Notes: generated from the letters alone by a model not told the origin. Positions 1 to 9,264 are shown, counted from the first letter of the stretch. The stretch is DNA of 64,000 bases from Verrucomicrobiota bacterium (GCA_016195385.1 JACPZS010000232.1:45735-109734), one strand, 5' to 3'. Made by a program: numbers and translations.

Positions 1-216
1 CTTGGTGAATTTTCGCCACCGAAGCTGGCGGCGCTCGAAGCGGCGCTGGCTTACGGGATCGATCTGCGCCGTGGTCGCGTGTTTGCCGACACGTGGGACT
101 TGGAGAAATTTTCGGATTGCCCGCGTTGTTTCGCGCCACGCGAAGCCCGGCTGCGCGAAATGAATTTGCGACAGATCAAGCTGCCGCCGATTGTTTGTAC
201 TGCTTGCAGCATTTAG
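1..216 (+). CDS. C-terminal part of a Cys-pair protein, possibly radical SAM family
   Basis: The window opens inside a reading frame of 71 codons that ends with TAG at 214-216. The visible tail has two cysteine pairs, CPRC near residue 40 and CTAC four residues before the end, separated by a basic stretch with RLREMNLRQIKLPP. That spacing suggests a small metal-binding ribbon closing a larger enzyme. From memory, similar tails occur in uncharacterised radical SAM proteins, but no SAM-binding CxxxCxxC motif is in view, so the family is a guess. The next gene is convergent (minus strand), so nothing here shows its operon partners. Confidence 0.5.
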   Translation, partial: LGEFSPPKLAALEAALAYGIDLRRGRVFADTWDLEKFSDCPRCFAPREARLREMNLRQIKLPPIVCTACSI

Positions 217-250
217 TGTTCGTCGCTCCGTCTAGGAAGCGAAGTTGTGC

Positions 251-1216
251 TCAAGGAATCTGCCGCGCGCGGTAAAATTGCGAAGTAAAATTTGTCGCCG
301 CGTTGTCGAGAAAATCGGCCGTGCCATCCGTCGCGTGGAGGGTTTTGATTTCCGTCCAATGAACCAGGTCGCTGCTCGCGTCGATGGCGTATTTGAGGCC
401 AAGCTCGCCGTGAAGTTTTAGCAGGAACTGGCCGGCAGCGAGGCGTTGGACGGCTTCGAGCGTCGGTGGAATGGACGGTAGCGCTTCCGCTGTCACGACG
501 TATTCATCGAAAAGCAGGTAATTGTCGCCGGCCTGGCCGGGCGTGCGAATGGACCACACGGCGTCAATGTCGGCGAGGTTCAACACGGTGTCGAAACGCG
601 TCGAGATTGGCTTGCTGTTCACGACGGGCAGGTTGTTCAAACTCGCGCTCCAAAGATTGCGCGTGAAATTCATGGTGATGGCCAGTTCGTAAATCACCAA
701 ATTCGTGAACCCCACTCCGGTCGAGAAAAATCCCGCACCGTCATCGAGCGCGTAGTTGACGCCGTGAGTGACACCATCGAAATCGAGCGAGAACAACCGC
801 TGTTGGGCGAGGTTGTAAACGCTCCAGCGAAAATCGTCGCGATTGGTCGAACTCGACTCCGTGATCGACATGAGGACAGAGAACTTGACGATGGGTTGAT
901 GTGTCGTATCGGCGACGAAATTGAACGGCCGCAACAAGCTGAACGTGTCGGCGGAATTAGTCGGCCCGGTTAAACCGATGAACGCCTGCTGTCCCAGCCC
1001 GTCAAAAAAATTCGTGACCAGGCCATTTCCGCCGGAGCCGAAATTCATCCAGCCATTCTGGCCAACCAGGATGAGTTGATCGTCGTAGCCTTCGCTTTTT
1101 TCAAAACCGGTCGCAAAGATCACGGTGGTGTTCGCGTTCTGGCTTTGCGCCTTGGCCGTGTGCAACGGCCGCGACCAAACAGCAAGGACGAGCAGACAGG
1201 GAAGCCACGTTTTCAT
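251..1216 (-). CDS. secreted protein with jelly-roll-like body and C-terminal result-type domain
   Basis: A protein of about 321 residues with a Sec signal peptide (MKTWLPCLLVLAVWS, cleavage near AKAQ). The ATG at 1216 is preferred because it puts the signal peptide at the very N-terminus; a start three codons upstream also exists. The body is rich in Asn, Gly, Phe and Thr and resembles LamG/concanavalin-like beta-sandwiches. The last about 70 residues (LKLHGELGLKYAIDASSDL then VHWTEIKTL) are the kind of C-terminal module that ends many secreted verrucomicrobial proteins; the proteins at 9265 and 12729 end similarly. No catalytic motif was recognised. Likely an exported or surface protein of unknown function. 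Confidence 0.75.
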   Translation of the reverse strand: MKTWLPCLLVLAVWSRPLHTAKAQSQNANTTVIFATGFEKSEGYDDQLILVGQNGWMNFGSGGNGLVTNFFDGLGQQAFIGLTGPTNSADTFSLLRPFNFVADTTHQPIVKFSVLMSITESSSTNRDDFRWSVYNLAQQRLFSLDFDGVTHGVNYALDDGAGFFSTGVGFTNLVIYELAITMNFTRNLWSASLNNLPVVNSKPISTRFDTVLNLADIDAVWSIRTPGQAGDNYLLFDEYVVTAEALPSIPPTLEAVQRLAAGQFLLKLHGELGLKYAIDASSDLVHWTEIKTLHATDGTADFLDNAATNFTSQFYRARQIP

Positions 1217-1291
1217 AAACAGCACGAAACGATCTCAAGTGCTTCGGCAAAACTTTGGGTTCAGCCGGTTCTCTTTTTGAACAAACGAAAA

Positions 1292-2131
1292 CTATTTCTC
1301 GTTTTTTCCGCGCGACGGCGTGGCGGGTACCGAACGTTGTTGTTGCTGGGCCGGCGGTGAATAAGACGGGGCCGGTCGCGGCGCCTCGTAACGCGGCGGT
1401 GGCGAATAGGTCGGCGCGGCTTGCGGGCGATACTGCTGGAATGGCGGCGGGGTGTACGCTGGCTGGCGAACCACCGGCTGCGGCGCTATGTAGGTGGGAT
1501 GCGGTTGCGGCACTTGATAATTTGGCTGCTGAACGATGCGCGCCTGCGGTGTGTTCACCACTTGCGGTGTTGGTTGCGTTTGCACGACGGTTGCGTTCGC
1601 AGATGATTGACCGACGTAAGGCGGCGAGGCCGGAACTGCCTTCGCAGGCTGAGGCGCAGGCGAAGGGTTTCTTACGATCACCGGATCGCCGCTACGTTCG
1701 TTGACTGGCTTCGACTGCGGTATTCCATCGGCGCTTTGCCGGGGAGTCGGCGAAGGCGGGACCGTTGGTTTCACTGCAACCGGTGTGGAGGTAGCCGCTG
1801 GCTTGGGCAAAGATTCCAGACTGCGCGGCGTGCTTACGACAGTGGATGGTGTCTTCGCCGGTTCGAGTTTCGGCTTCACGACCGCTGTCGGCGACAGCGG
1901 CGAAGAGGCGTTTACCGTGGACACGCGCTCATCGACTCGCTTTTGAGCCAAGCGAGAAGCCGCCGGAATCGCGGTGGCTTTGGCATTCGCCGAAGCGAGC
2001 GCAGCCACTCCCACCGCTCCCGCGCCTACGGCTACAGCCGCTGGCGCGACGAAACTGGAGACCGGTGCCGCACCTTTGCGCAATTCCTGGGCTGAACGCG
2101 CCGGCACCGCGGCAGCCGTGCCGGCGGTCAT
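1292..2131 (-). CDS. Pro/Ala/Gln-rich C-terminal part of the frameshifted DUF6600 lipoprotein
   Basis: This frame continues the lipoprotein begun at 3431. It starts at an internal ATG in the overlap (2131) and has no signal peptide or ribosome-binding site of its own. The sequence is a short Ala/Val-rich hydrophobic patch (VAPAAVAVGAGAVGVAAL) followed by about 200 residues of low complexity rich in Pro, Ala, Val and later Pro-Tyr-Gln (YQVPQPHPTYIAPQP). Joining 3431 to 1292 gives 2140 nt, one more than a multiple of three, which fits a single extra base near 2131-2165. Such Pro-rich tails are common on DUF6600 proteins. It is best read as one gene in two frames. Confidence 0.55.
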   Translation of the reverse strand: MTAGTAAAVPARSAQELRKGAAPVSSFVAPAAVAVGAGAVGVAALASANAKATAIPAASRLAQKRVDERVSTVNASSPLSPTAVVKPKLEPAKTPSTVVSTPRSLESLPKPAATSTPVAVKPTVPPSPTPRQSADGIPQSKPVNERSGDPVIVRNPSPAPQPAKAVPASPPYVGQSSANATVVQTQPTPQVVNTPQARIVQQPNYQVPQPHPTYIAPQPVVRQPAYTPPPFQQYRPQAAPTYSPPPRYEAPRPAPSYSPPAQQQQRSVPATPSRGKNEK

Positions 2132-3431
2132 CGCGCTCGATGCGGTCCGGCTTGAGCGCTTTTTGTGGCGCGGTCGGCAGATCGCGCACCGAGACTTTGG
2201 CTACTTCAGTGCGTGATACAGAGGAAATTTTATCAAAACCGACGCCTTGGTTGATGATCGTGTTGTTGTTCCCCACAACAATGTTGTTGATGACTTTGCT
2301 GTTGGCGTAAACGTTTCCAGCCCGGTCAGCAGGGAGGAGATGATGTACCGGCGCGCGATCCGCAAAATTTCGATGCGACACCCACGAGAAGTGAAACGCG
2401 GTCAGGCCAAAATCAAAGCCGACGCCCACAGCCACGCCGCGGTAGGTAGAGCCGTGTGCGCCGCAATGAAATCCGTAGGGCAGCGGCGCCCAACCGCAGT
2501 AGCCATCGGTATTGCGCCAAGTGACCCACGCTGGCGCCCAGACCGAATCCGGGAACCAAACCCAGCCAACGCGTGGATTATGATGCCAACGGCCATAATG
2601 AAAAGGCGCCCAGCCCCATGAATAATCCGAATGCCAGTACCAGCCGCAGTCCGAATACAACCAGCGCCCACTGTGGCAGTACGGCCGCCAACCCGTATTC
2701 ACGACGGCGACGGTTGGTTGCCAGCACCAGCCGTAAGCTGGAAGTTCAATCCACGATCCGTAAGGCGAAAGGCTGCTGTAGAAATAATTTACTTCCTGCG
2801 GCGCGTTGAGCAGCGGCGCTGGCGTTGCGTCTATCGGCGGCGGCGTGCTGACATATTGCGGTGCGGGGGCTTCCGTCACGACGGCTGGCGCGGCAGCGGG
2901 TTGCACACCTGGCTGGGGCGGTGCCGGATTCTTGGCATCGGCAGCTTGGGATTGCTTGGCCGCTGCCACTGCCTTGTCGAGTTCGGCTGGCTTCGTCGCC
3001 AAATTTTTCTCCTGCTCACGGAGTTTGCTGCCGTGTTCGATCATCGCCTTCATGACGTCGTCGGAAACACCCACGTCGTTCAAGTAAGTGATGTCATCCG
3101 CGGCCAGCTCGTAAGTGACCGTTGAATTTTCGATGTAGGCGAGGATGACCGAGTCGCCCACGCCTGATTGGGCAAGCTTGATAACGTCTTCGACTCCGGC
3201 AGACATTGGCAACGCCGCTGGCTCGATTGTTCTCAACGGTGCCGCGTCGAGATCCGCTGCCGTCGTTTCATCGGTTGCTGGAAGATTGTTCGTGTTGCTG
3301 ACGAGCGGCGTCGTTGCTGCTGGCTTGTCGGATTGCGCCAGTTTCGCGGACTTTCCTTCGCAACCGAGCAACACACTCGCTACGGTGATCGCTCCCGCTG
3401 TTTTCAAGAACCGTGTGATTCGGACATTCAT
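1929..3431 (-). CDS. DUF6600-type lipoprotein, N-terminal part before a frameshift
   Basis: The start at 3431 (MNVRITRFLK) is chosen because AAAGGCAGG lies just upstream and the signal peptide ends in a lipobox (VLLGC). Residues about 60-110 contain a helical segment (VEDVIKLAQSGVGDSVI), then a Pro/Ala linker. Residues about 210-350 are a Trp/Tyr-rich repeat region (SPYGSWIELPAYGWCWQP, WHSDYSWGWAPFHYG) that I recognise as the DUF6600 type. After KPDRIER near 2140-2165 the frame runs into an arginine-rich, non-family sequence, while the sensible Ala/Pro-rich tail continues in another frame (1292-2131). Probably an outer-membrane lipoprotein; function unknown. The frameshift may be a real mutation or a sequence error. 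Confidence 0.7.
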   Translation of the reverse strand: MNVRITRFLKTAGAITVASVLLGCEGKSAKLAQSDKPAATTPLVSNTNNLPATDETTAADLDAAPLRTIEPAALPMSAGVEDVIKLAQSGVGDSVILAYIENSTVTYELAADDITYLNDVGVSDDVMKAMIEHGSKLREQEKNLATKPAELDKAVAAAKQSQAADAKNPAPPQPGVQPAAAPAVVTEAPAPQYVSTPPPIDATPAPLLNAPQEVNYFYSSLSPYGSWIELPAYGWCWQPTVAVVNTGWRPYCHSGRWLYSDCGWYWHSDYSWGWAPFHYGRWHHNPRVGWVWFPDSVWAPAWVTWRNTDGYCGWAPLPYGFHCGAHGSTYRGVAVGVGFDFGLTAFHFSWVSHRNFADRAPVHHLLPADRAGNVYANSKVINNIVVGNNNTIINQGVGFDKISSVSRTEVAKVSVRDLPTAPQKALKPDRIERDDRRHGCRGAGAFSPGIAQRCGTGLQFRRASGCSRRRGSGGSGCARFGECQSHRDSGGFSLGSKASR

Positions 3432-3705
3432 ATCAACCTGCCTTTCCGGCATTTGGGCCTGCGCCCGTTGTTATCAGTTATCCGCACCAAAATTTCAAAC
3501 TGCCTTATCGACTCAATTAGTCCGGCGGCTATTCAAAGCGCCCGGCAGCCCGGTGTCAAACGTCCTTGTGGCGAACCGAAACCGGGCAAATTCGACCCCG
3601 CCGCAACTTCCACTCCGCGCGTCGCCGTGATGCGTCATTGACTGGCGTCCGTGCCATCGCGTAGAGATTTGCCCAACATAATCCGCCACGTTCCCGGTGA
3701 TGACC

Positions 3706-4524
3706 ATGTCAAAAAAAATTCAAAACCAAGTGCTGCTGATCACCGGCTCGACGGGCATCGCGGCGGCGACGGCGGAACTCGCCTCATGCGAAGGAGCGAA
3801 AATCTTCATCACCAGCCGCACAGCCGAACACGGCCGAGCGCTCATCGAAAAAATCCACGCCACGAATGCCGAGTGTGATTTCTTCGCGGCGGACTTGACC
3901 GTTCCGGACGCCGTGGCGACCGCTGTCGAGCATTGCCGCGCGCGCTTCGGGCGGATCGACGCGCTCTTCAACGTCGCCGGTATCAGCGGCCGCAAATTCG
4001 GCGACGGCCCGGTTCACGAATGCACCGAGGCGGGTTGGGACATCACGATGAACACCAACGCCAAAACCGTTTTCTTCATGTGCCGCGCGGTGATCGCGCA
4101 GATGTTGCGGCAGCCGCCGGGAGAAAATGGTTTGCGCGGTTCGATCCTGAACATGGCCAGCGTGCTGGGCCATTCACCATCGCCCAAATTTTTTGAGACG
4201 CACGCCTACGCGGCGAGCAAAGGCGCCATCATCGCTTTGAGCAAAGCGATGGCCGCCAGTTACGCGCCGCAAAAAATTCGCGTGAACGTCATTGCCCCGG
4301 CGCTGGTGCGGACGCCCATGAGCGCGCGTGCGCAGCAGAACCCCGACGTGTTGCATTTCATGAAGACCAAACAGCCGCTGGTCGAAGATCTAATTGATGC
4401 GGATGCCGTGGCTCGCGCCGCCGCGTTTCTGTTGAGCGACGACGCCAGTGCCATCACCGGTGACGTCGTCAACGTCGATGCCGGTTGGTGTGTCAGCGAA
4501 GGTCAGCACGGAATGGGCGAGTAA
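3706..4524 (+). CDS. SDR family oxidoreductase
   Basis: A classical-length short-chain dehydrogenase/reductase of 272 residues, cytosolic, expected to use NAD(P)H. The Rossmann glycine motif is TGSTGIA at residues 14-20, one residue shorter than the usual TGxxxGIG. NVAGISG follows beta-4, a Ser lies in NMASVLG, and the catalytic Tyr/Lys pair is in YAASK near 167-171. The C-terminal VNVDAGW is typical of the family. I chose the ATG at 3706 because GGTG sits a few bases upstream; ATG at 3700 or GTG at 3697 are alternatives. Substrate is unknown. The ROK kinase follows on the same strand after about 105 bp, so co-transcription is possible but not shown. Confidence 0.85.
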   Translation: MSKKIQNQVLLITGSTGIAAATAELASCEGAKIFITSRTAEHGRALIEKIHATNAECDFFAADLTVPDAVATAVEHCRARFGRIDALFNVAGISGRKFGDGPVHECTEAGWDITMNTNAKTVFFMCRAVIAQMLRQPPGENGLRGSILNMASVLGHSPSPKFFETHAYAASKGAIIALSKAMAASYAPQKIRVNVIAPALVRTPMSARAQQNPDVLHFMKTKQPLVEDLIDADAVARAAAFLLSDDASAITGDVVNVDAGWCVSEGQHGMGE

Positions 4525-4629
4525 CAAAGCGCACATGGCGAGTTCAACCGAGCACGTGGCCTCAGTGAATCATCTTCTCATCATCGTTGGGCTTTCGCTC
4601 TTCGCCACTCGACTCTCGGCTTTTTTCAA

Positions 4630-5541
4630 ATGAGCTACTCCCTCGGAATTGATCTGGGCGGCTCGAGCATCAAAGCAGTGGCCGTCACGCCTGCTGGAGA
4701 AAATTTGCTCCAACGGAACGTCGAGTTTGAAACGGAAGAGAAAATGGATTGGGCGCTGAAAATTCGTGCCCTTCTTGATCAGATTCAAACCGAACGCGGC
4801 GTGCGGGCGCAAACCATCGGCCTTTCCGCGCCTGGACTCGCCGCCAGCGACGGTCGCTCCATCGCGTACATGCCGGGCCGGCTACAGGGACTGGAGCGAT
4901 TGGATTGGACGACATTTCTTGGCACGCGTTTGCCAGTGCCCGTTCTTAACGATGCGCAGGCGGCGTTGCTGGGCGAGTCGTGGCTGGGCGCGGCGCGTAG
5001 ATTTCAAAATGTCATTCTGCTCACCCTTGGCACCGGCGTCGGCGGCGCGGCGATGGTGGATGGCAAACTTTTGCACGGACACCTCGGCCGCGCTGGACAC
5101 TTTGGCCACATTTGCCTCGACCCCGAGGGCGCGCCTGACATCTGCGGCACGCCTGGGAGTCTCGAACTGGCCATCGGTAACGCCACCATTCGTGACCGTA
5201 GCGGCGGACGTTTTCAAACCACGCACGAACTCCTCGCCGCGCACACCGCCGGCGACGCACAAGCAACCGCAATTTGGCTGAAGTCAGTCAAAGCCTTGGC
5301 TGGCGCGGTCGCCTCGTTCATCAACATCCTCGATCCAGCGGCCGTCATCATCGGCGGTGGGGTGGCTCGCGCTGGAAATTCTCTTTTCGAGCCGCTGCAA
5401 CATTTTCTCGACGCGATGGAATGGCGGCCGGGCGGCCAGCGCGCCCAACTTCTGCCGGCCCAGCTCGGTGAATTTGCCGGAGCCTTCGGCGCGGCGCGTC
5501 ACGCTCAAAACCATTGCCCTTCGGAGCGTCCTAATGTTTGA
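4630..5541 (+). CDS. ROK family sugar kinase or regulator-like protein
   Basis: A 303-residue ROK protein without an N-terminal DNA-binding domain, so more likely a sugar kinase than a repressor. It has the phosphate-binding DLGGSSIK at residues 8-15, an acidic LNDAQAALLGE motif holding the probable catalytic Asp, and LGTGVGGAAMVDG. The following GHICLDPEGAPDICGTPG region stands where ROK proteins carry a zinc-binding Cys cluster, but only two Cys remain, so zinc binding is doubtful. The 3' end overlaps the convergent lyase gene by 11 bp. Pairing with a DHDPS/NAL-type lyase next door would fit amino-sugar or keto-acid sugar catabolism; that is inference. Confidence 0.85.
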   Translation: MSYSLGIDLGGSSIKAVAVTPAGENLLQRNVEFETEEKMDWALKIRALLDQIQTERGVRAQTIGLSAPGLAASDGRSIAYMPGRLQGLERLDWTTFLGTRLPVPVLNDAQAALLGESWLGAARRFQNVILLTLGTGVGGAAMVDGKLLHGHLGRAGHFGHICLDPEGAPDICGTPGSLELAIGNATIRDRSGGRFQTTHELLAAHTAGDAQATAIWLKSVKALAGAVASFINILDPAAVIIGGGVARAGNSLFEPLQHFLDAMEWRPGGQRAQLLPAQLGEFAGAFGAARHAQNHCPSERPNV

Positions 5542-6457
5542 ATCGGCTAACCTTGCCGAACGATTTCGCAGGCCGCTTCGCGCTGCCGTCGTGGATGATT
5601 TTCAAGATTCGCCGGCGCTCCTCGCCCGCAAGCGGCAGGCGCGGCGCGCGCACCCATTCGCGGCCGAGACCGCATTCCTGCACGGCGAGCTTGATGTATT
5701 GGACAAACTTCGTGCTGACATCGAGATGCAGCAGCGGAGTGAACCAACGATAAATCTCCCGTGCCTTTTCCCACTCACCGCGGCGCGTTAGCTCCCAGAG
5801 ATATTGGTTCTCCTGCGGGAACGCGATGCCGCTGCCCGCTACCCAGCCATCAATGCCGAGGATCGAGGTCTCCAACACCAGGTCATCGACGCCGGTGAAA
5901 ATAGCGTAGCGGTCGCCGACGGTGTTGCGCAGATCCGTGATGCGGCGCGTGTCGCCGGAACTTTCTTTGAGCGCGACGAAATTTTTCTGCGCCGCCAGTT
6001 CCGCGAACATCGCCGGCGTGAGGTCGTTCGCGTAGCTGATCGGATTGTTATAAATCATGATCGGCAGGCCGGTCGCCTTGGCCGTCGTGCGAAAGTGCGT
6101 GAGTGTTTCGCGCGGGTCGCCTTTGTAGAGCATCGCAGGCATGAGCATCACGCCGTCCGCGCCAAGCTTCTCCACGTCGCGCACGTAGCGAATGGCTTCC
6201 GTCGTGCTCGCCTCGGCCACACCGCTCAAAACTGGCACACGGCCATTCACCGCTTTGATCATGGCTGCGATGACGCGCCGTTTTTCGTCGCCCGTCATCG
6301 CCTGGTTTTCACCGAGCGAGCCGAGGAAAATGATTCCGCTCACGCCAGAATCGAGCAGCGCTTCGGCGTGGCGGGCGGTCGCATCGAGATCGAGCGCACC
6401 GTCCTTTTTCATCTGTGTCGTGATGGCGGGGAAAACGCCTTGCCAGTGGGGCTTCAT
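5531..6457 (-). CDS. dihydrodipicolinate synthase / N-acetylneuraminate lyase family protein
   Basis: A 308-residue TIM-barrel class I aldolase. Visible family signatures are GSLGENQAMTGDEK near residues 46-59 (the GTTGE-type loop), the Tyr in MIYNNP, and the Schiff-base Lys in FVALKESSGD. The family includes DapA, sialic-acid lyase and keto-sugar aldolases; sequence alone does not decide which. The variant GSLGE loop argues against a housekeeping DapA. It begins 15 bp after the end of the secreted propeller gene (6473-8569) on the same strand, so the two are probably one transcript. The gene is convergent with the ROK kinase. Confidence 0.85.
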   Translation of the reverse strand: MKPHWQGVFPAITTQMKKDGALDLDATARHAEALLDSGVSGIIFLGSLGENQAMTGDEKRRVIAAMIKAVNGRVPVLSGVAEASTTEAIRYVRDVEKLGADGVMLMPAMLYKGDPRETLTHFRTTAKATGLPIMIYNNPISYANDLTPAMFAELAAQKNFVALKESSGDTRRITDLRNTVGDRYAIFTGVDDLVLETSILGIDGWVAGSGIAFPQENQYLWELTRRGEWEKAREIYRWFTPLLHLDVSTKFVQYIKLAVQECGLGREWVRAPRLPLAGEERRRILKIIHDGSAKRPAKSFGKVSRFKH

Positions 6458-6472
6458 GTAAATTCTGAGTTG

Positions 6473-8575
6473 TTAATTTTGAGTTTTGAATGAGAACGGT
6501 TCGGCGAGACGATTCAAACTCAAATAGAGCGGGCCGCCTGCCGTCGCGCCGCTCGTGAAGCGCAGATTGAACTTCACTTCCATCTGCATCACCGGCCGCA
6601 GGTCAGGCGTTTCGATGAACACGGTGCGTCCGTCGGCGCTCAATTTCGCCGAGCGCACTTCGACTTCATCGCGACCTTCCTTGTCTGGATTTGTGACGGA
6701 ATAATCCTTCGAGCCGTAACTCGCGGCGTAACGATAATTCCACTGGTGCAATGCAAAGCTGCCAGGATCCTCTGCCGTCGCGCGGTCAAGCGGTTGACTG
6801 AATGTGATCGCGAGTCCGTTGCGATGCGCGTGCCAGGCGACGGGCCAGCGCGGAAGTGTGCCGGTGTAGCGCACGCGTTGGAACGCTCCATCCTTCAACG
6901 CGCTGGTCTGCCAGCCCGTGCTGCCGGCGATGTAAAGTTGTCCATCCTTCGGCGAAAAAGTTCCGCGCATCGGGCCGGAAAGAAATTTCGCCGGCAGCCC
7001 GACGGCCGCGCCTTGGGCCTGGCTGTCGATCACGTCGCGCAGCACCATCATCATCGTGCAACGGCCCCATGCGAGGCTTAACATTTGTCCGCCGAGCGCG
7101 CCCCAGGTTCCCTTCGGCACCTCGACGCCGAGACCGTTGGGATTGCGAAAGCCCGTGCCCAAAGTTTCCTTCGTCCGGCCGTCCGGTGACAGGCGATGCA
7201 CGCCGTGCGGATCGACAAAATAAAAATTTCCCGCCTCGTCTTGTTCGAGGCAGGTCACGAAATCATGCGAGCTTGTCGAAGTGTCGATGAGGTTCGAGAA
7301 ATTTTCATAACGGTCGGCTTCGTCGTCGCCGTTGTCGTCGTGCAGAATCGTAATTTGATCGCGGCCCAGGACGTGAACCTTGTCGTTCACGACGCGCAGG
7401 CCAAGCGCTTGATAAAGACCGGTCGCGTAACGCTTCCACGTCACGGCGCGCAGTTTGTCATCGAGGCCGGTGACGTGCCATACGTCGCCGTGAATCGTGC
7501 AAACCGCCGCCGAGCCGTCGCGGAAAAAATCGACGCCCGAGCAAAACATCAATGCCTTCCACGGATTGGCGTACGGGACGGTGAGCGTGTCCACGGCGAA
7601 TCCATCCGTCAGAAAACCAACTTGGCCAATCGTCGTCAACGCCGGCAGCCAATGCGCGGGGCCGGGGCGGGCGAGCGTGGCGAGATTTTCCGGCGGAGTC
7701 GAACTAGCCACCATTTTCTCAAACTCTGCCGCCGCGACGACCGGGCCAGACCAGAGAAACACTTTCGCAAGATACGGTTCAGCGCGCGGCGGGAACGTGA
7801 GGCTGATTTGATTGTTGGCTGCGGAAAGTTTTGCACCCGCCACATTCTTGCGAGCAATGGCAGTGACTCGGCCATCGTGTTCGATCATCGCCAGCTCGAT
7901 AGTGGAGTTGCTGCGAAACCGAGCCACGCCGTGGGTTTGCGCGAAGATAAGATTGGTGAGCGCCAGCTTTCCTGCACCAACTTCAAAACTCCGAGTGAAC
8001 ATGTGCAAGTCGCCGACCGTTTCCATCCACGGCGACTCACGCACAAGCGTGTCGCCAACGCGTGTATCGAGGACGACGCGTTTGCCATTCAAGTGCAGCG
8101 CTACGTGGCGCGCGATGACGCCCTGCCAGCCCGCGTTGGTCGTCGTAGAAAAACTCCATTCGCCTGCCGCCGCTGGCGCGCCAATCAAACCGAAACGCGA
8201 TGCGCTGAATTTCAAGAGACCGCCTATCCACGCCGCGCGCAACGATGGATTTCCCGTGTCGTAGCAGACCGCGGCTTCGCCATTTTCGCCGACGCGAATG
8301 GAAAATCCTTTTGCGACCCAACCACTCGGCGTTTGCAAACTCGACGTGAGGAACGGCCCCACGTCCGTTTGATTCCAGCGGCCATCCACCCAATCCTTCT
8401 CGGCTTGAGCGGCGGCTTCCTTGCCGGCCGTGGTCGCCTGGCCAGGTTGCGTCGAAGCAGGAGCGTCAGCGTTTTGCGCACCGGCAAGACGACACACGTT
8501 CGCCAATGCGACGAGCGCCAAAAATTTAATCAAAGTGGAGGCAGCGCGGGCACCGATTGGCAGAGGCATGTTCAT
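6473..8575 (-). CDS. secreted propeller-type protein, DUF6797-like
   Basis: A 700-residue exported protein. The N-terminal hydrophobic stretch (FLALVALANVCRLAGAQ) is a signal peptide. A beta-rich region (about 60-290) begins with WVDGRWNQTDVGPFLTSSL, which I associate with DUF6797 proteins of PVC bacteria. Residues about 320-560 carry propeller-like repeats with a calcium-loop-like DDNGDDEADRYENF and FRNPNGLG. The tail is beta-rich. No CxxCH haem motif is present, unlike many PVC propeller dehydrogenases. ATG codons at 8575 and 8569 are both usable. It probably acts in the periplasm on a sugar or alcohol, by analogy only, and is transcribed with the lyase at 5531. Confidence 0.7.
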   Translation of the reverse strand: MNMPLPIGARAASTLIKFLALVALANVCRLAGAQNADAPASTQPGQATTAGKEAAAQAEKDWVDGRWNQTDVGPFLTSSLQTPSGWVAKGFSIRVGENGEAAVCYDTGNPSLRAAWIGGLLKFSASRFGLIGAPAAAGEWSFSTTTNAGWQGVIARHVALHLNGKRVVLDTRVGDTLVRESPWMETVGDLHMFTRSFEVGAGKLALTNLIFAQTHGVARFRSNSTIELAMIEHDGRVTAIARKNVAGAKLSAANNQISLTFPPRAEPYLAKVFLWSGPVVAAAEFEKMVASSTPPENLATLARPGPAHWLPALTTIGQVGFLTDGFAVDTLTVPYANPWKALMFCSGVDFFRDGSAAVCTIHGDVWHVTGLDDKLRAVTWKRYATGLYQALGLRVVNDKVHVLGRDQITILHDDNGDDEADRYENFSNLIDTSTSSHDFVTCLEQDEAGNFYFVDPHGVHRLSPDGRTKETLGTGFRNPNGLGVEVPKGTWGALGGQMLSLAWGRCTMMMVLRDVIDSQAQGAAVGLPAKFLSGPMRGTFSPKDGQLYIAGSTGWQTSALKDGAFQRVRYTGTLPRWPVAWHAHRNGLAITFSQPLDRATAEDPGSFALHQWNYRYAASYGSKDYSVTNPDKEGRDEVEVRSAKLSADGRTVFIETPDLRPVMQMEVKFNLRFTSGATAGGPLYLSLNRLAEPFSFKTQN

Positions 8576-8715
8576 GCGTTGATTTTTCGCCGCTGGTTAT
8601 CGCGCGAAGGTGCGCGTGCGATCAAGCCTGCGCTTGAATGAAACGCAATGAGATCCCGCCGGCCTTGTGGAAGCCACCGCTTAAAAGCTGCGCCGGTTAA
8701 CCCTCGAAAACCGGA

Positions 8716-8870
8716 GTTGAACCACGGATGGACACAGATCCACACCGATTGCTGCCAAGTTGAAAGGCAGCGGGCAGAGCTTTCAATTCCACCGTGTGGG
8801 GAAAAGTCGCCCCGCTCCGGCTTTCGCTTCATTCGTGTTTATCCGTGGACTTCCGTAGTTGTCCACTTCC
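8716..8870. repeat. inverted-repeat element with CCACGGATGGACACAGAT arm (copy 1)
   Basis: The left arm at 8716-8750 starts GTTGAACCACGGATGGACA; the right arm at about 8832-8870 carries the complement-type TTTATCCGTGGAC followed by TTCCGTAGTTGTCCAC. About 80 bp separate the arms. The same kind of element recurs at 11787-11912. Each arm is itself a near-repeat of a CGGATgnACA unit. No open frame or transposase is associated. It lies in the gap upstream of the propeller gene (8575), beside the 3'-end fragment at 8919. It looks like a non-autonomous palindromic intergenic repeat. Confidence 0.7.
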
Positions 8871-8918
8871 TGCCTGCGGTCAATCTCAAGTTCCCCTTCA
8901 GTTTTCGGGAAGAAAACG

Positions 8919-9069
8919 AAAACGGCGTGCAGCCAACGCAGTCCAAGCCTGCCGGCCGCACGCCGCGCCAAAAAACGATCTGCTTATGCCGCCTGCAGTT
9001 GAATCACATCACTCGCCGGGGCGTTGCCGACGCCGTTGGTGGCCACGATTTGCAACTGCACCGTCGCGC
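8919..9069 (-). pseudogene. 3'-end fragment of a fibronectin-type gene, copy of the end of the gene at 10759
   Basis: These 151 bp match 10694-10844 without gaps, with about eight mismatches by eye. Read on the minus strand, the fragment encodes the last 27 or so residues of the intact gene (VQLQIVATNGVGNAPASDVI), keeps the TAA stop at 8984-8986, and includes the downstream hairpin region. It has no start codon or upstream coding part, so it is not a functional gene. The rest of the gap 8576-9264 holds only the inverted-repeat element at 8716. The fragment and the intact copy bracket the secreted-protein gene at 9265. Confidence 0.85.
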
Positions 9070-9264
9070 ACTCGTCTAAACGAACTCGCCATCGTCCGAT
9101 TGAATGAATCCCTCCGGAAATCGTGGTTGACAGCCGCCCACATGCGCAGTATTCGCGGCGAAGGATGCAGACTGAAAGCTATTCGTTTCGCCGGCATGAG
9201 GTTAAGCTTCTTTCCGTTTCGGCCAGTTGCCTGAAAATGTTTCACCGGCCCAGCCCCCATTAAA

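Noticed and set aside
6458..6492. AT-rich TTTTGAGTTTTGAATG repeat between the lyase and propeller genes
   Set aside because: The stretch is only about 30 bp, partly inside the end of the propeller gene, and no second copy was seen in the window.
7196..8641. Plus-strand frame of 481 codons
   Set aside because: Antisense shadow of the secreted propeller gene; the translation is arginine-rich without domains.
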